9,270 bases of DNA from Akkermansia muciniphila (GTDB taxonomy: Bacteria; Verrucomicrobiota; Verrucomicrobiia; Verrucomicrobiales; Akkermansiaceae), in NCBI GenBank assembly GCA_945870545.1, contig CAMBTF010000045.1:1-9270 (forward strand). The letters are read 5' to 3'. Position numbers and translations under genes: made by a program. Each line of letters opens with the position of its first letter. The stretch's first letter is position 1. The notes under the pieces were generated by a model. The model had not been told where the DNA came from. It did no database searches and worked only from the letters and a program-made list of their open reading frames with translations. This document shows, piece after piece, positions 1-6,730 of this stretch.

Positions 1-735
1 GCCATCATCAGCGCCGATCGCAACAACCCGAGCTTCCAGGGCGTAGGCTTCTCCATACCCTCCAATGACGTGCGCGAAGCGCTCGAGCAAATCGTCACAC
101 GCGGCCGTCCCATCCGTGGATACCTAGGGGTGCAGATGCGCGATCTCGATGCCGCCGTAAGCCTTGAGCTCGGCTATGCAGAAAGTATGGGCAGCGCTGT
201 CTTGGCCACTACGCCCGGTGCACCCGCCGAGCTCGCAGGTCTCAGGCCCGGTGACATCATTATCTCATACAACACTCAAACCGTGAAGGACACGGCTCAT
301 CTCATCTCCCTTGTGCAGCGGTCCGAAATTGGAAAAAAAGTCAAAATAGGTGTCTGGAGAAAAGGCGAAACCATAGAATTGGTAGCGATCATCACGGAAG
401 CAACCACCGCTCCCATTTACTCGGAAATCCCCGTAGATCAAAAGACCAAGGATAAAATTGAAATCCTTCGCAGCGTCGGTGTGGAAGTGCGCGATCTCAC
501 CGAGGCGGAACGCGCTCTTGGAAATGCAGGTGTTCTTGTCACAGCAATCCTCTCCACAGGTTCAGCAGCCAATATTCTGCAGCCCGGCGATCTCATCGTC
601 GGCCTAAATAACCTCCGAATCTCTAACTCCAATGAGTTTTATTTTCACCTCATGGCATCCGTCGCTGCCCGATCCACCTCCCTCAGCATCCTGCGTTTCG
701 GCAAGCCTCTCCGCATCGATCTTCCCAACCCTTGA
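1..735 (+). CDS. HtrA/DegP-family serine protease, C-terminal part with two PDZ domains (5' end outside window)
   Basis: The reading frame is open from base 1, so the gene starts upstream; the visible 244 residues are the C-terminal portion. They begin at the end of the trypsin-like fold (AIISADRNNPSFQGVGFSIP, the usual strand just after the GNSGG serine loop) and continue through the linker helix and RGYLGV, the hallmark junction into PDZ1. PDZ1 spans about residues 38-130 (PGAPAELAGLRPGDIIISYN) and PDZ2 about 158-240 (STGSAANILQPGDLIVGLNN). Family knowledge: DegP/DegQ proteases degrade or refold misfolded proteins in the periplasm, and the PDZ domains bind substrate C-termini and control activity. 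The catalytic His, Asp and Ser lie outside the window, so activity cannot be judged. A GTG at 70 is not a real start because homology continues upstream of it. A 78-bp gap separates it from the OmpA-like gene, so co-transcription is possible. Confidence 0.88.
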   Translation, partial: AIISADRNNPSFQGVGFSIPSNDVREALEQIVTRGRPIRGYLGVQMRDLDAAVSLELGYAESMGSAVLATTPGAPAELAGLRPGDIIISYNTQTVKDTAHLISLVQRSEIGKKVKIGVWRKGETIELVAIITEATTAPIYSEIPVDQKTKDKIEILRSVGVEVRDLTEAERALGNAGVLVTAILSTGSAANILQPGDLIVGLNNLRISNSNEFYFHLMASVAARSTSLSILRFGKPLRIDLPNP

Positions 736-813
736 TTTTACTCGCACAAAAGTCACGCGGCCATTCGTAAGGATCATCTAAAGTTTCATATTTCAGCTAA
801 AAAATTCCACCTT

Positions 814-2136
814 ATGCGTCAAAACACGATCCCATACATTTTCCTAGGAATCGCCGCGCTCCTCGCTGCCGCCGCTCTCGCGCTCCTTGTGATGCGGCCA
901 AGCGCCGATAAAACCGCCAGCCCCGCGTCCAACGAAAAGGCACCGGCGGTAAACACGGTAAAACCCGAACCCATAAAAACCCTCGACGAACCGATGCCTC
1001 CTCAAACCACGGAAGAGATTCTAAAGGATCTAGGCGTGGGCATCAAATCCGTAGATCCCACAGAACTCCTAGCCCGCATCGGCGCAGCTCTTGAAAAAAG
1101 GGATATGAACGCCGCTTCTCAGCTCATCGGGAAACAGGCTCTCGACGCGGAGGTCCTCGCCAAACTTACCGCGCTTGCACAAAATGGCTCGTTCCGCGTC
1201 CGCAATCCGGGCGGTGTTCGTGAAGTCGGCGAGCTGGAACTCAACCGCCTCGCCCGCTGGGCGCTGGAGCTAGACGAACGCGAACCCGGCCGAGACCGCA
1301 TCTTCTTTGATCTACGCAACGAGGGCGGCAAGTGGATGATCGAGAAACTTACCCTGCCGCCCGCCCCCGGTGAACCCGTCCCTAAGGCGCTCCTCGCCGA
1401 TTCTCTGGGTGTCGCCGATGCCTTCCTCCAAGCCGTCCTCAGGCAGGACTTCGAGTTCGCCCGCGATTTCGTGGACTCTGCCACAGTCTCCGACGCGAAA
1501 ATCGCGGCGCTCTGCATTCTTTTTGAAGAAGGACAATATCGCATGCGCGCCGCAAAACCTCTCCGCGCCATGTTCACCCGCGGCAACACGGTCGGATACC
1601 TCGCCAACGTGGTCGCCGCAAACGGGACACAGAACGCCGAATTCGCCCTCAGCCTCCGCCAGCCCCCCGCTCCCGCTTCCTGGCTCGTCGCGGAGATCAA
1701 TCTCGACGGCCTCCTCGCCGATTACGCGGACCGCATCGCGGGCGGCGATGTCTATTACTCCCCTTTCGTCAAAAACCCCGCCGGCGGCGAAACCCTCGCC
1801 CTCTACTTCGGCTTCGACGAGGATGCCATGAGCGACCGCACCCGCCGCCAGCTCGAAATCGTAGCCGCCATGCTCAAAAGTGATCCCAATAAAAAGATCA
1901 ACCTCAGTGGCCATACTGATGCCCTCGGCACAGAGGAATACAACGACCGCCTTTCCGCCAACCGCGCCGATACCGTTCGCGATTTCCTAGCCGCCGCCGG
2001 AGTGCCCGAAGCGCAGATCGTCACCGTCGCCAAGGGCGCCTCCCAGCCTCGTCGCCCCAACGTCACAGAAACCGGCGAGGACAATCCCGACGGTCGCCGC
2101 GCCAACCGTCGCACAGAAATCTACCTGGATTTCTGA
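814..2136 (+). CDS. OmpA-family protein with N-terminal membrane anchor and duplicated middle region
   Basis: 440 residues. The N-terminus is short and followed by a hydrophobic segment (about residues 8-27, IPYIFLGIAALLAAAALALL), then a Pro/Ala/Lys-rich linker to about residue 65, which suggests an inner-membrane anchor with a periplasmic body. Residues about 328-440 are an OmpA/MotB-like peptidoglycan-binding domain: GHTDALGTEEYNDRLSANR and the closing NPDGRRANRRTEIYL. By family analogy D369 and R384 are the residues that hold the diaminopimelate of peptidoglycan. The region between (about 84-300) is not a family I can name, but it reads as two similar units. The ATG at 814 is chosen because the membrane segment follows directly; no clear Shine-Dalgarno sequence precedes it. 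The likely role is tethering the cell wall to the envelope. The OmpA domain is certain; the function of the middle part is unknown. Confidence 0.9.
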   Translation: MRQNTIPYIFLGIAALLAAAALALLVMRPSADKTASPASNEKAPAVNTVKPEPIKTLDEPMPPQTTEEILKDLGVGIKSVDPTELLARIGAALEKRDMNAASQLIGKQALDAEVLAKLTALAQNGSFRVRNPGGVREVGELELNRLARWALELDEREPGRDRIFFDLRNEGGKWMIEKLTLPPAPGEPVPKALLADSLGVADAFLQAVLRQDFEFARDFVDSATVSDAKIAALCILFEEGQYRMRAAKPLRAMFTRGNTVGYLANVVAANGTQNAEFALSLRQPPAPASWLVAEINLDGLLADYADRIAGGDVYYSPFVKNPAGGETLALYFGFDEDAMSDRTRRQLEIVAAMLKSDPNKKINLSGHTDALGTEEYNDRLSANRADTVRDFLAAAGVPEAQIVTVAKGASQPRRPNVTETGEDNPDGRRANRRTEIYLDF

Positions 2137-2338
2137 AACGGCGGGTTCGCTTCGTCGAAATCCCGATCCTCTCACCTTTGGGGCGCTCTAGCCATCACCA
2201 ACGGGTTTCAACTCCCTTGGCTGAAAATTTGTCATTTTTTTGAATCCATTCGCACCATGCGGTCGAAAGCCTATGTGTGTAGCCGGTAAATCTAAGTGCC
2301 GCTCATCGCTTATTCAACCAAACCAAACCAGAAACATC

Positions 2339-3133
2339 ATGAAACCATTGTTCAGATCCATCGCCTTTGTCCTCGGACTCACCGCCATTTCCGCAGCCCC
2401 GCTCCATGCCCAGGCTGCGCCCACCAAGGACATCGTCGATACCGCCGTCTCCGCCGGTTCGTTCAAGACGCTGGCCGCCGCCCTCACCGCCGCCGGTCTC
2501 GTGGACACGTTGAAAGGCGAAGGCCCATTCACCGTGTTCGCCCCCACCGATGAGGCGTTCGCGAAACTCCCTGCAGGAACCGTCGAGAACCTGCTAAAGC
2601 CCGAAAACAAGGCCAAGCTCATTGCCATCCTCACTTACCACGTGGTGGCCGGCGAGATCCCGCTGGCAAAGGCGATTGGCTTAGGCCAGGGCACGACGCT
2701 GGAGGGATCCAAAGTCGATATCCGTTTCGAGAACGGTCGCGTGAAGATTGGCCAATCCAACCTTATCAATGCCGACATCAAGACCACCAACGGCGTGATT
2801 CACGTGATCGATAGTGTCTTGTTGCCGTCCGCTGCCGAGACACCTACCCAAAAAGCTGCGAAAGTCATCGAACTCGCGATCAAACGCGGAGTGCCTCTAT
2901 TCAATGAGGGTGAAACGGACTCGTGCGCCGCAATCTATGAAGTTACCTGCGAAGCCCTGGTGCTCATGGAAGGGGTCTCCGGAAATGACCGCCTGCACAT
3001 CGCCCGAACCTTGGAATCCGCCCGCGCCGAGAAATTGACACGCGAAAAGGCATGGATACTGCGCGATGGGCTGAACGACGTCTTGGGAAGCCTAACCATG
3101 CGAATGATAGATAGCAAAAATGCTAACAGATAG
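2339..3133 (+). CDS. Secreted fasciclin (FAS1) domain protein with C-terminal helical extension
   Basis: 264 residues from the ATG at 2339. The frame is open further upstream (to a TTG at 2240), but a typical signal peptide starts here: [20 protein letters not shown], with cleavage probably after PLHA near residue 24. Residues about 30-163 form one FAS1 domain with both conserved boxes, [11 protein letters not shown] (64-74, H1) and [13 protein letters not shown] (151-163, H2), and the central YHVVAGE. FAS1 domains mediate adhesion or ligand binding outside the membrane. Residues about 170-255 form an extra, probably helical region starting [20 protein letters not shown] and holding two cysteines (C196 and C204); I associate this extension with FAS1 proteins of PVC bacteria from memory. 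The gene stands alone, with about 200 bp upstream and 250 bp downstream. No clear ribosome-binding site is visible. Confidence 0.9.
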   Translation: MKPLFRSIAFVLGLTAISAAPLHAQAAPTKDIVDTAVSAGSFKTLAAALTAAGLVDTLKGEGPFTVFAPTDEAFAKLPAGTVENLLKPENKAKLIAILTYHVVAGEIPLAKAIGLGQGTTLEGSKVDIRFENGRVKIGQSNLINADIKTTNGVIHVIDSVLLPSAAETPTQKAAKVIELAIKRGVPLFNEGETDSCAAIYEVTCEALVLMEGVSGNDRLHIARTLESARAEKLTREKAWILRDGLNDVLGSLTMRMIDSKNANR

Positions 3134-3145
3134 CCTTTTGGGGGC

Positions 3146-3240
3146 TGGAAAAGGAATTTCGTAGCCGAGAATACCCGAAGGGGATAGACAGGAGCGCAGC
3201 GAATTGACCCTAGGGTGGCGAAGCCATCAACCTGCATGGA
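3146..3240. repeat. Candidate dispersed palindromic repeat between fasciclin and esterase genes
   Basis: This non-coding stretch is rich in short self-complementary units: CCC-GAA-GGG near 3173-3182 and a perfect ACCCTAGGGT palindrome near 3208-3217, joined by purine-rich AGCGCAGCGAATT-type sequence. The composition resembles the interspersed intergenic repeats common in PVC genomes, but that resemblance is from memory and no second copy exists in this window. No reading frame here looks protein-like. Confidence 0.3.
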
Positions 3241-3299
3241 TTTCATCTAAAAATGGGTTGGCATAGCCAATGCCATTGGTTGGCGCGTGGATTCATGTT

Positions 3300-3322
3300 T
3301 ACTTTGTGCAACTGCGGGGACT
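3300..3322 (+). repeat. Solitary 23-bp copy of the RAYT element right-end sequence
   Basis: These 23 bases are identical, in the same orientation, to 6731-6753, which lie just outside the RAYT start and run into its right inverted repeat. The identity stops in the middle of the GGGGACTGACCCC core: here GGGGACT is followed by TCAGAGAGG, whereas the intact end has GACCCCAGAGATGG, so about five bases of the second half of the hairpin are missing. A 23-base exact match over 3.4 kb is far beyond chance. It reads as a broken solo REP-like unit or the relic of a second element copy. Confidence 0.75.
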
Positions 3323-3349
3323 TCAGAGAGGAACCCGCCAACTGAATGA

Positions 3350-3375
3350 CCGCCACGCTGGCGGCCGCGATTTTT
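3350..3375 (+). terminator. Weak candidate terminator hairpin downstream of fasciclin gene
   Basis: A perfect 6-bp stem with a 3-base loop (CCGCCA-CGC-TGGCGG, 3350-3364) is followed after six bases by TTTTT (3371-3375) on the plus strand. It lies 217 bp beyond the fasciclin stop and just before the convergent esterase stop at 3386. The gap between stem and T-run is larger than in a classic intrinsic terminator, and read on the minus strand there is no T-run, so the call is tentative. Confidence 0.25.
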
Positions 3376-3385
3376 CCAAGAGCGC

Positions 3386-4225
3386 TCACTTGACCAGGGC
3401 GAGTGTGGGTTCCCCCTTGATCCACCCGAGGGAGGCAAGGAACTTGTCGGCTTCGATCATCGTCTGCGTGTAGTAGTTAGGCTTGTTGAAAAAGCCATGG
3501 CCGGCACCCGGATAGAGATGGACCTCACAGCGCGAGCCGATCTGTTTCATTTTCGCTTCGAAGTCCGTCACCACGCTCACCGGGATCAGATCATCCTTGT
3601 CTCCCAGAAATAGAATCGTGGGCGGCGCTCCCTTGACCACGTTGTGGGCCGGTGAGAATTCATGGTAGCGCTTGCCGACACGCTCGTGTCCCCATTGCCC
3701 AGGACCGTTGTCGAAAACGGGGTTGAAGAGCACGAGCGCCTTCGGTTTACAGGGAATCTTGAGATCGTCCTGAGGATCGTCCTGCCCATCGACCAGGCCC
3801 GCGAACGCGGCCAAGTGCCCTCCCGCCGAGCCACCACCCGCGGCGATCCTTTGGGGATCAACGCCGAGTTCCGCAGCATGCGAATAGACATAACGCATGG
3901 CGGATTTGGCATCCGCGACACACATCACCGGCGGGCCTTTATCCCCTTTCGGAATGACCCGGTAGTCCGCCCGGATGCCAACCATGCCACGCGAGGCCAG
4001 GTAAGTGCTGTGCCGCTCGAACTGTTTCACCGAGCCCCCGACCCAGCCGCCGCCAAAGAAGAGGACAATCGCCGGACGCTGGTCGGTCGCCTTCCACCCG
4101 GCCGGCTTGTCCACCAGCAATGTGCGCGGAGTTCCAGCAACATTTTTGTAAGTCAGCGTTTCAGCCGCACAGGCGGCGAAAACTGCGGTGAACCAGAGGA
4201 CGACGATGGTGGGCAGGCGTTTCAT
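3386..4225 (-). CDS. Secreted alpha/beta-hydrolase, esterase/lipase (BD-FAE / Aes-like)
   Basis: 279 residues from the ATG at 4225; a GTG directly upstream (4228) adds one residue and is less likely. A signal peptide is evident (MKRLPTIVVLWFTAVFAACA, cleavage probably just before ETLTYKN), so the enzyme acts in the periplasm or outside. The hydrolase set is complete: oxyanion-hole FFGGGWVGG (56-64, a variant of the HGGGW of this family), nucleophile elbow GGSAG with S133, acid in GDKDDLIPV (D211 or D212), and H243 in GAGHGF. The family hydrolyses carboxylic esters such as acetylated or feruloylated sugars and small lipids; substrate cannot be read from sequence. It faces away from the cyclic-nucleotide-binding gene, sharing a 232-bp divergent region. 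No Shine-Dalgarno sequence is obvious. Confidence 0.9.
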   Translation of the reverse strand: MKRLPTIVVLWFTAVFAACAAETLTYKNVAGTPRTLLVDKPAGWKATDQRPAIVLFFGGGWVGGSVKQFERHSTYLASRGMVGIRADYRVIPKGDKGPPVMCVADAKSAMRYVYSHAAELGVDPQRIAAGGGSAGGHLAAFAGLVDGQDDPQDDLKIPCKPKALVLFNPVFDNGPGQWGHERVGKRYHEFSPAHNVVKGAPPTILFLGDKDDLIPVSVVTDFEAKMKQIGSRCEVHLYPGAGHGFFNKPNYYTQTMIEADKFLASLGWIKGEPTLALVK

Positions 4226-4312
4226 CACACGTAAGTTATACGGTGAGAGGCAGCAGGGCGAGAGCTTGTTTCATGGCGTGGAAGCGGCGCTTGGTGGAAA
4301 GATGAGCGCGCC

Positions 4313-4328
4313 AACGAACTCGTTCGTT
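4313..4328. promoter_or_regulatory. Perfect inverted repeat in divergent intergenic region, possible operator
   Basis: AACGAAC-TC-GTTCGTT has 7-bp arms with a 2-base spacer and lies between the divergent esterase and cyclic-nucleotide-binding genes, 88 bp from the first and 130 bp from the second start codon. Its dyad symmetry suits a dimeric regulator. No convincing -35/-10 pair could be placed beside it. A four-T tail on the plus strand (4327-4330) leaves a hairpin role possible. Confidence 0.3.
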
Positions 4329-4457
4329 TTAGCTGCTAGGATTTTGCTTTTTGCGTGAAGGCCGTTGAAAGAGTCGGTGGCCGGACCTGAGGCGGGGAAA
4401 AGGGGGTTGGACTTTTGCATTTACGCGGCGGAGACAGACGGTTATGCGGTTGCGCGT

Positions 4458-4910
4458 ATGTCACCATTTCTCGATCACATAGACGGACATGAGTCACGGC
4501 GCTTTGCCGGTGGCGAGGTGGTGATTGAACAGGGCGCACGAACCGGTGAGCTATTGGTGCTCGTTTCCGGCAGCGTCGAAATCCTTCGCGATGACGTCCG
4601 TATCGCCAAGGCGAGTGAAGCGGGAGTGGTTTTCGGCGAAATGTCAGCATTGCTCGACGGCCCGGCCACGGCGACCGTGCGCGCGCAGGAATCTGCAGTT
4701 TTCACGGTGATCAGAGATCCGCTCGCGTTTCTCATCGCCCATCCGCAGACAGCACTTTACGTAGCCGAGCTCTTGGCGCGCAGGCTCGACTCGCTCAACA
4801 AATACCTCATCGATGTGAAGCGGCAATACGAGGGGCACGACCACCTCGGCATGGTGGACGAAGTGCTGGAAACACTCATGAATCGGACAAAGCAGCGGCC
4901 GGTGAAGTAA
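4458..4910 (+). CDS. Stand-alone cyclic-nucleotide-binding-domain protein (Crp-type sensor without DNA-binding domain)
   Basis: 150 residues from the ATG at 4458. The frame is open up to a TTG at 4365, but the upstream residues look unlike the family and the ATG gives its normal length. The cNMP-binding beta-roll covers about residues 15-110: FAGGEVVIEQGARTGELLVL, then the phosphate-binding cassette FGEMSALLDGPATATV (59-74). A C-terminal helix follows (LDSLNKYLIDVKRQYEG) with the tail HDHLGMVDEVLETL. The cassette has the conserved Gly-Glu but lacks the Arg that grips the cyclic phosphate in Crp (the RS pair is AT here), so ligand binding may be altered. No helix-turn-helix is present, so it is not a transcription factor by itself; it may act on a partner protein. 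Its last 35 bases overlap the convergent metallophosphoesterase gene. Confidence 0.82.
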   Translation: MSPFLDHIDGHESRRFAGGEVVIEQGARTGELLVLVSGSVEILRDDVRIAKASEAGVVFGEMSALLDGPATATVRAQESAVFTVIRDPLAFLIAHPQTALYVAELLARRLDSLNKYLIDVKRQYEGHDHLGMVDEVLETLMNRTKQRPVK

Positions 4911-5622
4911 GGTCGCGCGTCACGTCATCATCCGTCGCAATCCACCGCGCGGTCATCGCCTCGAAGTCCAGAATGACAAAGGTCGGTTGCGGGCCGATCT
5001 GTCGACCAACGTTGAAGACCCAGGTATTTCCGAGGCGGTCGATCCATGAGCCATCGCTATAGAACGGCGCGTTGTGTATGTGTCCCGAGAGCACGAAATC
5101 CGGGGAAAAGCGCTGGATCCAATCAGTGAGAATTTCATCACCCACAGACTGGCGACCCGACCAACAGACCGGTGAGCCGGCTGGTGGCGCGTGATGCACC
5201 CAAATCCACTTGTCTTTTGTCCGGGCGGCATCGCGGACGATGAGTTTCTCCACTTCGTCGCGTGTTTCAGGCCCGTCCCACCACGGACAGATGGTGATCA
5301 ATGTCGTCCCCAGTTCCACACTGTCGCCATCCACATAAAGCCGCCCTTCTTTCGCCTCCCGCAACCAGCCACAGATCGACTCGCTCGCAGCATTGCGGCC
5401 GTCGCCGTCGTGGTTGCCGGAGCTGACGAGCAGAGGCACATCGCGGGAAAGCCGTTCGAGATATTTTTCAATCACCACGATCTGGGTTTCGAGATCGAGC
5501 GCCGAGGCCAGATCCAGGAGATCACCGCCGATTAAAACGGCATCGAAACCGGAGGCGTTTGTAATAAGCCAGTCGTACTGCTTCAGGGTGTAATGAAGAT
5601 CGGCAACGAACAATAGTTTCAT
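4876..5622 (-). CDS. Calcineurin-like metallophosphoesterase
   Basis: 248 residues from the ATG at 5622, where the first strand MKLLFVADLHY begins as in the family. An in-frame ATG at 5643 would add seven residues and lies inside the RAYT inverted repeat, so it may be accidental. All metal-binding motifs of the calcineurin-like superfamily are present: D8-x-H10, GGDLLD (D34), GNHDG (N70-H71), VHHAPP (H143/H144) and GHIHNA (H181, H183). It should be a two-metal phosphatase, nuclease or phosphodiesterase in the cytosol, with no signal peptide or membrane segment. The substrate is not readable. It lies 54 bp behind the RAYT stop on the same strand, so its transcription may depend on sequence in or through the element. 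Convergent 35-bp overlap with the upstream-facing cNMP gene. Confidence 0.88.
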   Translation of the reverse strand: MKLLFVADLHYTLKQYDWLITNASGFDAVLIGGDLLDLASALDLETQIVVIEKYLERLSRDVPLLVSSGNHDGDGRNAASESICGWLREAKEGRLYVDGDSVELGTTLITICPWWDGPETRDEVEKLIVRDAARTKDKWIWVHHAPPAGSPVCWSGRQSVGDEILTDWIQRFSPDFVLSGHIHNAPFYSDGSWIDRLGNTWVFNVGRQIGPQPTFVILDFEAMTARWIATDDDVTRDLTSPAAALSDS

Positions 5623-5640
5623 GGGTTCTGTGAGGCTGTC

Positions 5641-5661
5641 CATCTCTGGGGTCAGTCCCCG
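5641..5661. repeat. Left terminal inverted repeat (outer copy) of the RAYT element
   Basis: This 21-base stretch is the exact reverse complement of 6746-6766. Its core GGGGTCAGTCCCC can fold as a GGGG/CCCC mini-hairpin with a 5-base loop, like a REP unit. It begins two dozen bases upstream of the metallophosphoesterase start and contains that gene's alternative ATG. Confidence 0.85.
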
Positions 5662-5672
5662 TCTCCGGGGGT

Positions 5673-5690
5673 GGGGTCAGTCCCCGCAGT
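5673..5690. repeat. Left inner copy of the RAYT end repeat
   Basis: This is a second, directly repeated copy of GGGGTCAGTCCCCG, 25 bp from the outer copy; its 18 bases are the exact reverse complement of 6742-6759. The RAYT stop codon (5679-5677) sits inside it, so the transposase C-terminus (HCGD) is encoded by the repeat itself. Between the copies CCCC-GTCTCC-GGGG (5657-5670) can form another short hairpin. Confidence 0.85.
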
Positions 5691-6693
5691 GGAACATTTT
5701 TTCAAGATCATTGAGTTTTTTTCGTAGTTTTTTATCTTTCTTGACGATGCCTACTTGCCGACTCACCGAGCCAGGGTGGCCCATTTGCAGTCTCTTGGCA
5801 ATCCATTCGGTGCTTGCCGCAGACCGGCAGCGGATCAGCGCGGCCATCAACGCTTTGCGTTCGTCTCCTTTTCTGAGGTGGCCCAATTCTTTCTCACTCG
5901 TCGGCAAGCCCAACTCCGGCCCGCACCGCTGAATGATCTGCTCGGCATCCTTTTCGCTGTAATCTTTCTCAAGATCATCCGCTTTTCTGCTCACTCGCAT
6001 CTTGATTCCTTTTGCCTTGTCCACCAGCGACAGCAGGCGATCACGAAAGGTTTCCTCACCGAGATACCAACCCCGGCGCAAGGATTCCTGCGCCACCGAG
6101 TCAATGTTGCCGTTGTCGTTAGTCGCCCGTGCCTCAAGCCATGCCACGTAGGCCCGCCGCCCGCGCCCGTCCTTGGCGAGTTCAAAGGAATTGAGCACTC
6201 GCTCCATCTCCAACCACGGCGGCACTTTGCCGCCCGCATACGAAACCAGACTGCTCCACCGATAGCTCGCCAACTTGCCTGCGCGGCAGCCTGCGAGTCC
6301 CGCCCTTGCCGGATTGAGATGAATATAATCCGCCACAATCCGAAAATAATAAGGGTCCGCATCGCTACTATTGAGCGGCACGGATTTGTAGCGCCCCTGA
6401 AACACATGCCCCTGCCGCAGCCTCGCCCGGTTCCACCCCTGACTGAACGTGCCCAACAGCCACTTCATTCCAGCGACCAAATTGGGCCGCGGAGTCTCGA
6501 TCAACAGATGAAAGTGATTGCCCATGAGCACCCAGGCATGCACCCGCCAACCGCAACTGGCGCAGGTTTCTCCCAACCGGTTCAGAAAAACCAAGTGGTC
6601 GTCATTGGTCTCAAACACGGTCTTCCCGCCGTCACCACGAGCCATAACGTGGTATAGCGCACCCGGATACTGGAAACGTCGTGGTCTTGCCAT
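5677..6693 (-). CDS. REP-associated tyrosine transposase (RAYT), Y1/HUH family, with long C-terminal extension
   Basis: 338 residues from the ATG at 6693 (weak AGGG just upstream). The N-terminal half is a Y1 transposase: PRRFQYPGALYHVMARG (strand 1), the HUH metal site MGNHFHLLIE with H60 and H62, GHVFQGRYK, and YIHLNPARAGL, in which Y123 matches the catalytic tyrosine of E. coli TnpA-REP. All catalytic parts are intact, so the enzyme could nick single-stranded DNA at REP-like hairpins through a 5'-phosphotyrosine link. Residues about 190-338 form an extra region, charged and helical, with a likely helix-turn-helix (about 295-315, STEWIAKRLQMGHPGSVSRQ) and a Lys-rich end; this is common in the larger RAYT subgroup. 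The stop codon lies in the inner left repeat. It has no passenger gene. Confidence 0.92.
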   Translation of the reverse strand: MARPRRFQYPGALYHVMARGDGGKTVFETNDDHLVFLNRLGETCASCGWRVHAWVLMGNHFHLLIETPRPNLVAGMKWLLGTFSQGWNRARLRQGHVFQGRYKSVPLNSSDADPYYFRIVADYIHLNPARAGLAGCRAGKLASYRWSSLVSYAGGKVPPWLEMERVLNSFELAKDGRGRRAYVAWLEARATNDNGNIDSVAQESLRRGWYLGEETFRDRLLSLVDKAKGIKMRVSRKADDLEKDYSEKDAEQIIQRCGPELGLPTSEKELGHLRKGDERKALMAALIRCRSAASTEWIAKRLQMGHPGSVSRQVGIVKKDKKLRKKLNDLEKMFHCGD

Positions 6694-6730
6694 GCCCTAA
6701 GACAACTCGAATCTATCGAATTGCCAAGCA

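Noticed and set aside
1312..1914. Overlapping minus-strand frames inside the OmpA-family gene
   Set aside because: No motifs; the plus-strand frame contains the OmpA domain and a membrane anchor.
2187..2241. Possible terminator after the OmpA-family gene (AGCCA/TGGCT arms and a T-run)
   Set aside because: The arms are only five bases, the loop is over 20 bases, and the T-run is separated from the stem by about ten bases.
2240..2272. Promoter for the fasciclin gene (TTGAAT as -35)
   Set aside because: No -10 hexamer at a workable spacing; the nearest TATGTG is about 26 bases away.
3662..4234. 190-codon plus-strand frame opposite the esterase
   Set aside because: The minus strand has the full catalytic triad and a signal peptide, while the plus frame has no domain features.
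5641..5690. CRISPR-like short repeat array
   Set aside because: Only two direct copies with an 11-base spacer, no cas genes; explained as REP-like ends of the RAYT element.
5755..6657. 300-codon plus-strand frame opposite the RAYT gene
   Set aside because: It is the complement of a clear transposase with all catalytic motifs; its own translation has no recognisable domain.
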